Of a stretch of DNA of 8,231 nt, positions 1 through 5,995 are shown piece after piece. This stretch comes from Deltaproteobacteria bacterium. GTDB taxonomy: Bacteria; Desulfobacterota; Syntrophia; Syntrophales; UBA2210. The notes beneath the pieces are model-generated. The model was not told the origin of the DNA. It saw only the letters and a program-made list of their open reading frames with translations, and ran no database searches. Every line of letters begins with the position of its first letter. Position 1 is the stretch's first letter. The position numbers and the translations under genes were made by a program. The stretch is taken from NCBI GenBank assembly GCA_016935935.1, contig JAFGPZ010000020.1, forward strand, positions 1 to 8,231, read 5' to 3'.

Positions 1-5
1 ACCAA

Positions 6-35
6 TTGACAAAAGCAATTGATTAATTGGATAAT
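6..35 (+). promoter_or_regulatory. Sigma70-like promoter of the TRAP operon
   Basis: A perfect -35 hexamer TTGACA (6-11) is followed after 18 bases by GATAAT (30-35), a five-of-six match to the -10 consensus. Transcription would start near 42, giving a leader of about 40 bases before dctP. The element AATTG occurs at 4, 17, 25 and 36 within and around the promoter, and AATTATTAATT (45-55) is a further short palindrome. These could be regulator contacts, but the stretch is very A+T-rich and chance is possible. No transcription data are available; the call rests on consensus match and position. Confidence 0.65.
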
Positions 36-80
36 AATTGGGCTAATTATTAATTTTCAAAAAACTCAGGAGGTTTAAAT

Positions 81-1070
81 ATGAAGATCAAAGCATTTGT
101 ATCAGTATTATTCATTTTAATGTTCTCTTCAGGGTTTGCGTATGCAGGCAAGGTCACAGTAAACCTAGGCTATGCTGGTGCAGAGGGATGTGTATATTCA
201 GTACTTGCCGATGAGTTTGAAGTATTGGCGGAAAAATACTCGAACAATACCATTGATGTAAAGGTTCGATGTTGCACGCAGTTGGCTACCGAAGACGAAG
301 CCTTTAAGGCGATGCAACTCGGCACGGTCGATATGTATATTATTACCAGTAATAATATTTCGCCGCACTTCCCCTTGATGGATGCCTTCGTACTACCCTA
401 TATATTCCAGAATAAGGAACATACATACAAGATCCTTAATGGTCCTATCGGTAAAGACTTTGCCGAGCAGCTCAGAAAGGCTACGGGCGTTTACCTTCTT
501 ACCTATGGCTTTGTAGGACACAGGGATTTCTACAACTCCGTTCGTCCCATCAATTCGATGGCAGATATGAAGGGCATCAAAATTCGCGTTCCTAAAAATC
601 AGGTAATGATCGAAACATTCAGGGCATTCGGAGCCGCTCCAATTCCTTTGGCCTGGGCGGAAACTCCTACTGCACTTCAGACGGGAACGGTTCAGGGAGC
701 TGATAACGGGACATCGTTTATTAAATCACAGAAGTTCTACGAGTTGGCCGATAACCTCGCTATCCTTGAACACTTCTCCTATTTCAGTCCCCTCTTTGCC
801 AGCCCCAGAGTCATGAAGAAATTTTCAGCCGAGCAGAAGCAAGCGATATTGAGAGCAGCTGAAGAAGCTGGAAACTACCATCGCGACAAGATGCAGAAAG
901 AGGTATCTGAAATCAGAGAATTCTTAAAGACCACAGGCGGCATGACTACGACCTATCCTGACAAGGCGGAATTCATAAAGGCCGCACTGACCGTACAGGA
1001 TAAATACATGGCCGATAAGGGAGACGATTTTAAATCCCTTGTAAAAGCGATACGCGAAGCCGCAAAATAA
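81..1070 (+). CDS. dctP: TRAP transporter substrate-binding protein, DctP family
   Basis: Periplasmic binding protein that captures an organic acid and delivers it to the DctQM membrane complex for sodium-coupled import. The start is set by a perfect AGGAGGT (68-74) six bases before ATG. Residues 1-22 are a signal peptide (basic MKIK, hydrophobic core, likely cleavage after AYA). Length, 329 residues, is normal. Family hallmarks are GHRDFYNSVRPI (146-157), MKGIKIRVP (163-171, with Arg169 matching the conserved carboxylate-clamping arginine), TALQTGTVQGADNG (197-210) and the helical C-terminus. This implies a carboxylate ligand, which is family knowledge rather than proof. Odd feature: Cys64-Cys65, with Cys37, lie where relatives usually carry a Pro/Gly-rich turn before a Leu-Gly. 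The gene is first in the operon and is followed by a terminator-like hairpin. The exact substrate cannot be read from sequence. Confidence 0.95.
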   Translation: MKIKAFVSVLFILMFSSGFAYAGKVTVNLGYAGAEGCVYSVLADEFEVLAEKYSNNTIDVKVRCCTQLATEDEAFKAMQLGTVDMYIITSNNISPHFPLMDAFVLPYIFQNKEHTYKILNGPIGKDFAEQLRKATGVYLLTYGFVGHRDFYNSVRPINSMADMKGIKIRVPKNQVMIETFRAFGAAPIPLAWAETPTALQTGTVQGADNGTSFIKSQKFYELADNLAILEHFSYFSPLFASPRVMKKFSAEQKQAILRAAEEAGNYHRDKMQKEVSEIREFLKTTGGMTTTYPDKAEFIKAALTVQDKYMADKGDDFKSLVKAIREAAK

Positions 1071-1086
1071 TCGCCGATAATGTCAC

Positions 1087-1130
1087 AGAAGGGGTGCCCT
1101 CGTGCCTCATGGGGCATCTCTTCTCTTTTT
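1087..1130 (+). terminator. Intrinsic terminator/attenuator between dctP and dctQ
   Basis: Arms 1087-1100 and 1111-1124 can form a 14-bp stem, counting three G-T wobbles, around a 10-base loop (1101-1110), immediately followed by CTTTTT (1125-1130). It begins 16 bases after the dctP stop codon. This is the geometry of a rho-independent terminator. Because dctQ and dctM must be expressed with dctP and no better promoter is evident between them, I infer a leaky terminator or 3'-end stabilising structure that yields more dctP than dctQM mRNA. Such an arrangement fits the higher demand for the binding protein. Confidence 0.75.
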
Positions 1131-1152
1131 GAAGCTATACAGACGGGTTGTT

Positions 1153-1647
1153 ATGTTAAGATCAATCTTTCGAGTTCTCGAGGAGCGGTTCGAGGAAGCA
1201 ATCTGTACCGTCTTTCTGTTGACAATGGCGAGCTGCATTGTCATGCAGGTTATTCTTCGTTATTTTTTTTCAGCTGCGTCTGCATGGGCCGAGGAAGTCG
1301 CAGTTTATTCAATGGTAGGTGCGGTCTACATGGGTGCGTCACTGGCTATCAGAGAACGTGCACATATTCGAATTGTCATGGGAGTAGAAATGCTCCCCAA
1401 ATATCTTGCCGCAACCGCCATCATTATCGCCGATCTGGCGTGGTTCGGTTTCCTGGTTCTTCTCTTTTATCAAGGAACAATCTGGATACAGCTTTTATTT
1501 GATACAGTATATGTTTCTCCTGGACTGGGCATTGAGCAAAAGTGGCCGCAGCTTATGGTGCCATTTGCACTTGTCTTAATGATGTTACGAATGATCCAGG
1601 TCTATTACCGCTGGATTACCGGAAAAGACAAAGGATTGCCATTATGA
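1153..1647 (+). CDS. dctQ: TRAP transporter small membrane subunit, DctQ family
   Basis: Small integral membrane subunit that joins DctM to form the importer receiving ligand from DctP. The product of 164 residues shows four hydrophobic segments (about 17-37, 50-66, 87-107 and 132-150). The family signature runs from ASAWAEEVAVYSM to ERAHIRI (42-73), including the conserved Trp-x-Glu-Glu and Arg-x-x-His-Ile. Start choice: the frame is open back to a GTG at 1102, but that codon lies in the loop of the terminator hairpin and would add a 17-residue tail, so ATG at 1153 is preferred. Its ribosome site (AGACGGG, 1141-1147) is weak, which would also lower expression relative to dctP. The stop codon overlaps the dctM start (ATGA), implying translational coupling. 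Family is certain; the start is fairly likely. Confidence 0.92.
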   Translation: MLRSIFRVLEERFEEAICTVFLLTMASCIVMQVILRYFFSAASAWAEEVAVYSMVGAVYMGASLAIRERAHIRIVMGVEMLPKYLAATAIIIADLAWFGFLVLLFYQGTIWIQLLFDTVYVSPGLGIEQKWPQLMVPFALVLMMLRMIQVYYRWITGKDKGLPL

Positions 1648-2939
1648 ACGGTCCATTATGGATGGCAATAATATTTGTCGGGGCAATGGCCTTCGCGGTT
1701 CCCATACCCTTTGCGGCTGGACTAGCTACGATTGCCGGTCTCTTGATTGCCGATATACCCCTCACACTGATGGCACAAACGGCATACAATGCCTTTGAAC
1801 CCTTTCCGTTGACGACGATACCACTTTTTATCCTTGCAGGCCAACTAATGGAAAAAGGGGGTATGTCCGATCGACTTATCGATATATCAAAAAAGCTGGT
1901 AGGCGCCTATAAAGGGGGCCTGGGTCTTGTAACGGTAGTGGCATGTATGTTCTTTGCAGCGCTTTCCGGCTCGGGTCCCGCCACAACGGCGGCAATCGGC
2001 TCAGTTACGATTCCCGGAATGCTCGCTGAAAAGTATAAACCACGCTTTGCCGGTGCTGTGGCGGCAGCTGCGGGGGCACTGGGCAGTATGATTCCTCCCA
2101 GTAACCTTCTCATTATCTACGCCCTGGTTACTGATGAATCAATTCCCAGACTATTTCTGGCTGGGATCGTGCCCGGCGTTTTTATCGGTTTTCTGCTGCT
2201 GTTAGTTGTATTTTTTATAGCGAAGAAAAATAACTATGGTGGAACATCAGAAAAGTTTTCCTTCTGTCCCTTGATGGAGGCGGTATGGGAGGGTAAATGG
2301 GCCCTTGCGGCGCCCGTAATTATCTTGGGCGGCATATATTCGGGCATCTTTACACCATCGGAGGCCGCCGCCGTGGCAGTCTTTTATGGTTTGTTTGTAG
2401 GTCTCTTTATATATAAAGGACTCAATTTTCAAACAATATATGCATCCTGCCGCTTTACTGCAATCATCATAGGAACGGTACTCTTCATACTTGGTTCGAC
2501 CAAGGCCTTCGGGCAACTGGTTACGATCTTTGATATCCCCGAGTACATTGGTACACTCTTTACCCCCTTTATCAACCATCCATGGCTTGTGCTCCTCCTG
2601 ATCGGCGCTTTTTATGTATTTATAGGTATGTGGATTGAGTCGATCCCGCAGATAATTATATTCACGGCAGTGTTTTTACCCTTCGTGCAAAAACTTGGCG
2701 TCGATCCCATATTGTTCGGTGTGTTAACTGTCATGACCTGTGAAGTGGGCTTCCTCACCCCACCCATTGGCGTTAATCTCTTTGTTGCGTCAAAGATAGC
2801 GAAGGTATCTATCGAAGATATTTCAATTGGAGTATTACCCCTGCTTTTGCCTTATATCCTTGTTATTTTCATGCTGGCCTTTTTCTCGGAATGGGTCCTC
2901 TACCTCCCCAACCTGTTCTATGGGGTGAGGGCATTTTGA
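1644..2939 (+). CDS. dctM: TRAP transporter large permease subunit, DctM family
   Basis: The transport-conducting subunit of the TRAP complex, a multi-spanning inner-membrane protein of the ion transporter superfamily that couples sodium entry to substrate import. The frame is open upstream inside dctQ, but ATG at 1644 overlaps the dctQ stop as ATGA and gives 431 residues, the usual size; AAAGGA (1629-1634) is the ribosome site. Conserved blocks are SGSGPATTAAIG (108-119), GSMIPPS (147-153), AGIVPG (173-178), GGIYSGIFTPSEAAAVAV (229-246), MWIESIPQIII (329-339) and FLTPPIGVNLFV (370-381). The two Pro-Pro loops sit in the two inverted halves expected of this fold. No lesion is seen. Separate dctQ and dctM genes, rather than a QM fusion, make this a standard three-component system. 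Confidence 0.97.
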   Translation: MNGPLWMAIIFVGAMAFAVPIPFAAGLATIAGLLIADIPLTLMAQTAYNAFEPFPLTTIPLFILAGQLMEKGGMSDRLIDISKKLVGAYKGGLGLVTVVACMFFAALSGSGPATTAAIGSVTIPGMLAEKYKPRFAGAVAAAAGALGSMIPPSNLLIIYALVTDESIPRLFLAGIVPGVFIGFLLLLVVFFIAKKNNYGGTSEKFSFCPLMEAVWEGKWALAAPVIILGGIYSGIFTPSEAAAVAVFYGLFVGLFIYKGLNFQTIYASCRFTAIIIGTVLFILGSTKAFGQLVTIFDIPEYIGTLFTPFINHPWLVLLLIGAFYVFIGMWIESIPQIIIFTAVFLPFVQKLGVDPILFGVLTVMTCEVGFLTPPIGVNLFVASKIAKVSIEDISIGVLPLLLPYILVIFMLAFFSEWVLYLPNLFYGVRAF

Positions 2940-2977
2940 ACGCGATGCTGAGTCAATAAGTATGAAAAAGGTTAACA

Positions 2978-4591
2978 ATGTTGACGAGAAAAAGAATCTA
3001 TAAAAATGGAATTGTCTTGACTCTCGCGTCTTACCCCACTCCTGTGACTGCTTTTTCGCTATGCCACGAGCGGTTCTCTGCCGTCGGATCAGATGATGAT
3101 ATCATGAAGCTGTCCGATACAGCCTCTGATGTTGTTGATCTGAAAAGGAAAACGGTCATTCCGGGCTTTATAGAAACACACAATCATATGTCCGCCTATG
3201 CCATGAATCTACTTCAGGCAGACTGTTCATGCTCTCAAAATACAACGATAGATGATGTAAAAGACAGAATTAAAAAGATGTCTGATGCGGCGAACCCAGG
3301 CGATTGGATACTCGGTTACGGCTATGATGATACTTCGATCGCAGAGAAACGGCATCTTACCAGAGGCGATTTGGATGAGGTGTCACCTGAAAATCCAGTA
3401 CATATATTTCATATTTCCGTCCACTTTTCCTATGTCAATTCTGTGGCACTGAAGATTGCAGGCATTACAAAAGATACTCTCCAACCTCAGGGGGGAGAGA
3501 TTCACAGGGATGAAGAAGGAGTACCGACGGGGTTGCTCATGGAACCGGGTGCGATGAATCTGGTTCGCGATTTGATTCCCCCCTATAGCGTGCTACAGAT
3601 AAAATCTGTCTTACCAAAAGCAATTGAACATTATCATAGCTTTGGAATTACCGGCATACATGATGGGGGTATCGGATACTTCCGCCATGGTAGGCAAATA
3701 ATAGAAGCCTACCAGAGACTGGAACGGGAAGGCCTGCTTACAATGCGCGTCAACATGACAATCATTGAGGAAATATACCGCACATTATTCAGCGAAGGAA
3801 TCAGAAGCGGCTTTGGGTCCAACAGATTAAAGCTGGGATCAGTGAAGCTCTGGCAGGACGGGTCCATCCAAGGCTACACGGGTGCGCTCAAGAGACCTTA
3901 TTACAGGCGTTCCGATTACTGTGGAGTTACTCTCATACCTCAGGATAGTCTGAATAGGATTGTAGCGAAATACCATGCTGCGAACTGCCAGGTTGCCGTT
4001 CATGCCAATGGAGATAGGGCAATTGATTCCGTTCTGGATGCCTTTGAAGCGGCATACGAAAAGTGTCCAAAAGCCGACAGGCGTCATATGATTATTCATT
4101 GCCAGATGGCATCGGATAAACAGATAGAGCGAATGAAGCAGCTCGGCATCATACCAAATTATTTTGTTAATCACGTTTACTACTGGGGTGATCGTCATCG
4201 CAAAATATTCCTGGGACCTGAAAGGGCAGGGCGCATCGATCCCCTCGCCTCATCCCTCAGTCGTGGCCTGACTTTTTGCCTGCATTCCGATATGCCTGTC
4301 ACGCCCGTTGATCCGATTTTCAGCATCCATACGGCGGTAAACCGTGTTACAAAAGAAGGGTATCTGCTTGGGCCGGAGGAAGGAATCTCAGTCCTCGATG
4401 CGCTAAAGGCATACACAGTCAATGCGGCCTATGCCAGCTTTGATGAAGAGCAGAAGGGGACCATAGAGACGGGTAAACTCGCCGATTTTATCGTTCTATC
4501 GGAAAATCCCCTGAATGTGCCTTCCCATGAAATTAAAGATATAGAAGTGATGGAAACAGTTGTCGGCGGTGAGACTGTTTACAGGAAATAG
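2978..4591 (+). CDS. YtcJ-like metal-dependent amidohydrolase
   Basis: Predicted cytoplasmic hydrolase of the amidohydrolase superfamily (Amidohydro_3, YtcJ-like), 537 residues, a normal length. The N-terminal beta-sandwich part contains KNGIVLTL (9-16) and AVGSDDD (35-41). VIPGFIETHNHM (60-71) carries the metal-binding His68-x-His70. Further family signatures are VKLWQDGSIQG (289-299), HANGDRAID (342-350, ligand candidate His342), MIIHCQM (371-377, His374) and LHSDMPVTPVDP (435-446, with Asp438, the catalytic Asp position). The C-terminus returns to the sandwich (GKLADFIVL, 499-507). AAAAAGG (2965-2971) lies six bases before ATG. It follows dctM by 38 bases with no terminator, so it is probably the last gene of the TRAP operon and acts on the imported compound. 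Family members cleave C-N bonds in amides, carbamates or cyclic imides; which one here is unknown. Confidence 0.93.
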   Translation: MLTRKRIYKNGIVLTLASYPTPVTAFSLCHERFSAVGSDDDIMKLSDTASDVVDLKRKTVIPGFIETHNHMSAYAMNLLQADCSCSQNTTIDDVKDRIKKMSDAANPGDWILGYGYDDTSIAEKRHLTRGDLDEVSPENPVHIFHISVHFSYVNSVALKIAGITKDTLQPQGGEIHRDEEGVPTGLLMEPGAMNLVRDLIPPYSVLQIKSVLPKAIEHYHSFGITGIHDGGIGYFRHGRQIIEAYQRLEREGLLTMRVNMTIIEEIYRTLFSEGIRSGFGSNRLKLGSVKLWQDGSIQGYTGALKRPYYRRSDYCGVTLIPQDSLNRIVAKYHAANCQVAVHANGDRAIDSVLDAFEAAYEKCPKADRRHMIIHCQMASDKQIERMKQLGIIPNYFVNHVYYWGDRHRKIFLGPERAGRIDPLASSLSRGLTFCLHSDMPVTPVDPIFSIHTAVNRVTKEGYLLGPEEGISVLDALKAYTVNAAYASFDEEQKGTIETGKLADFIVLSENPLNVPSHEIKDIEVMETVVGGETVYRK

Positions 4592-4606
4592 ATCTTCAAT
4601 ATATCA

Positions 4607-5848
4607 CTATACATCGTTGGCTGACAGCAGCATGCAATGCATCAGCACATTCGTTCCCGCCTCACAGTCTTCCCATGAGGTTCTCTCAATTTCGACATGA
4701 CTGCGCCCTCCAATACTGGGGACGAAAATCATGGCCGCAGGCGCAATCTGATTTATATAGGTGGCGTCATGCCCGGCGCCGCTTACCATGTAACGATTTG
4801 AATACCCCAGTATATCAGCGGCATTTGACACACCTTGTATGAGTTTCTTATCGAAGGGTGCGTGTTTTACGCGCCATGTCTCTTCAATCCTGATGGGACA
4901 TCCCCGCGAATGGGCTATCTTTTCAAATTCATTACGCAGATTATCCCATCCACGAAGGGCAAGGTCGTCATCCCAGGAACGGATATCCACAGTAAAATGG
5001 ACCCTGTCTGGGATGATATTTCTGGAGTTTGGATAATTGTGTATTTCTCCCACAGTGGCAACCATATTACCCCCCATCTTCCTTGGGAGATCATCGACTT
5101 TCAGGATCATTTCCGCAGTGGCACATAGGGCATCGTGTCTCCCTTCCATTGGAGTGGGACCAACCTGGTTTGCCTCACCTTCGATGTAGATATCATACCA
5201 GTGAACACAGACGATTCCTTTGGGAATGCCTATGGTCGTGTTTTCTCTTTCGAGTTCGGGGCCCTGTTCGATATGCAATTCGTAATAGGCATGGAGAGGC
5301 CATTTTTGTGCTTCAACGGCACCTTTGTACCCGATACGCTCTAATTCATCGGCAAAACGATTGCCCACGATATCGGTTTGATTGTAAACCCAGTCGCGTT
5401 CAAGTGCACCTGCCCAGACACCGGAAGCACTCATTGCCGGTACAAAGCGTGATCCTTCCTCGTTAGTCCAATTTACAATGACAAGTGGCCGTTCAGTTTC
5501 AACAGAATTCTCGTCAAGTGTTCTCAAAGTTTCGAGGGCACCCATTACACCAAGAATACCATCAAAACGGCCACCCCTTGGTTGGGAATCGATGTGTGAC
5601 CCACTCAAAACGGGCGAGAGATTATCATATTTACCTGACCGCCTGCCAAAGATATTGCCCATTTCATCAACGATGACTTCAAGGTACAACTCTTTCATCC
5701 ATTGTATGAATAGATCGCGTGCCCGCCTGTCTTCATCGCTGAGGGTTAAGCGTGACACACCGCCACCCGCCGTAGCGCCGATTCTCGCCATTTCTTCCAG
5801 TGTGTTTTTTAAACGACCTCCGTTGATGCGTAAATCTTGACGGAACAT
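4607..5848 (-). CDS. M20-family Zn-dependent hydrolase (N-carbamoyl-L-amino acid hydrolase/allantoate amidohydrolase type)
   Basis: Predicted cytoplasmic binuclear-zinc amidohydrolase releasing an amino acid or ureide product from an N-carbamoyl or related amide. ATG at 5848 is chosen because a good ribosome site (complement of 5854-5861) precedes it by five bases; a GTG at 5890 would add 14 unlikely residues. The 413-residue length matches the family. Visible motifs are GSHIDSQPRGGRFDG (83-97; metal ligands His85, Asp96), NEEGSR (129-134; Glu130/131), ELHIEQGPELE (190-200; His192), PNSRNIIPDRVHFTVDIRS (273-291; Asn277, Arg290), SGAGHDA (356-362) and GGRSHVE (380-386; His384). Oddity: the lid-domain motif reads GEANQVGPTPM, with Gln228 where relatives usually have His. 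The gene converges on the amidohydrolase with 15 bases between stops. Carbamoylase, allantoate hydrolase and beta-ureidopropionase cannot be told apart here. Confidence 0.92.
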   Translation of the reverse strand: MFRQDLRINGGRLKNTLEEMARIGATAGGGVSRLTLSDEDRRARDLFIQWMKELYLEVIVDEMGNIFGRRSGKYDNLSPVLSGSHIDSQPRGGRFDGILGVMGALETLRTLDENSVETERPLVIVNWTNEEGSRFVPAMSASGVWAGALERDWVYNQTDIVGNRFADELERIGYKGAVEAQKWPLHAYYELHIEQGPELERENTTIGIPKGIVCVHWYDIYIEGEANQVGPTPMEGRHDALCATAEMILKVDDLPRKMGGNMVATVGEIHNYPNSRNIIPDRVHFTVDIRSWDDDLALRGWDNLRNEFEKIAHSRGCPIRIEETWRVKHAPFDKKLIQGVSNAADILGYSNRYMVSGAGHDATYINQIAPAAMIFVPSIGGRSHVEIERTSWEDCEAGTNVLMHCMLLSANDV

Positions 5849-5995
5849 GTATGACCTCTCTTTTTGATGCAGATGATTACAATCTCTCACAGCTGTTCCC
5901 AGTTGTCAAAAGATATTAAGCTGCTCTATGGTAATTGTATGAAGTGTCCTTGATTGCTCGTTCCCAGATAGGAGCTCGGGAAAGAGATAGAAGTA
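5849..5995 (-). promoter_or_regulatory. Helicase-M20 hydrolase intergenic region with weak promoter candidate
   Basis: The 147 bases between the helicase stop and the M20 start contain a perfect -35 hexamer TTGACA on the minus strand (complement of 5903-5908). The best -10 at 17-base spacing is only GAGATT, so a promoter is possible but weakly supported. A downstream TGTAAT is too far away at 22 bases. No T-run terminator for the helicase is visible; a 5-bp TTCCC/GGGAA pairing lacks one. The M20 gene may therefore have its own promoter, be cotranscribed with the helicase, or both. GTTCCCAG occurs twice (5895-5902, 5960-5967), probably by chance. Confidence 0.3.
5854..5861 (-). promoter_or_regulatory. 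Ribosome binding site deciding the M20 hydrolase start
   Basis: On the minus strand this reads AGAGAGGT, five bases before the ATG at 5848. No comparable site precedes the longer in-frame GTG start at 5890, so the shorter protein is preferred. Confidence 0.7.

Noticed and set aside
1102..1152. Longer dctQ product starting at GTG 1102
   Set aside because: The GTG lies in the loop of the terminator hairpin and the extra 17 residues lack the DctQ N-terminal pattern; ATG 1153 gives a normal-length protein.
1080..1502. 140-codon plus-strand frame overlapping dctQ
   Set aside because: It is rich in Cys, Ser and Arg with no recognisable domain, and lies in a shifted frame of a clear DctQ gene.
1542..1643. 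N-terminal extension of dctM
   Set aside because: It lies entirely inside dctQ; the ATGA overlap at 1644 gives the standard DctM length and N-terminus.
2962..3003. 13-codon frame (ATG at 2962) before the amidohydrolase
   Set aside because: Its first codons supply the AAAAAGG ribosome site of the real gene, it lacks its own site, and it has no feature of a leader peptide.
4835..5840. Several plus-strand frames opposite the M20 hydrolase
   Set aside because: They are antisense shadows of a conserved gene, with compositions typical of complement reading and no domains.
5960..5990. Terminator for the helicase in the 5849-5995 gap
   Set aside because: The TTCCC/GGGAA stem is five pairs with a 12-base loop and has no T-run on the minus strand.
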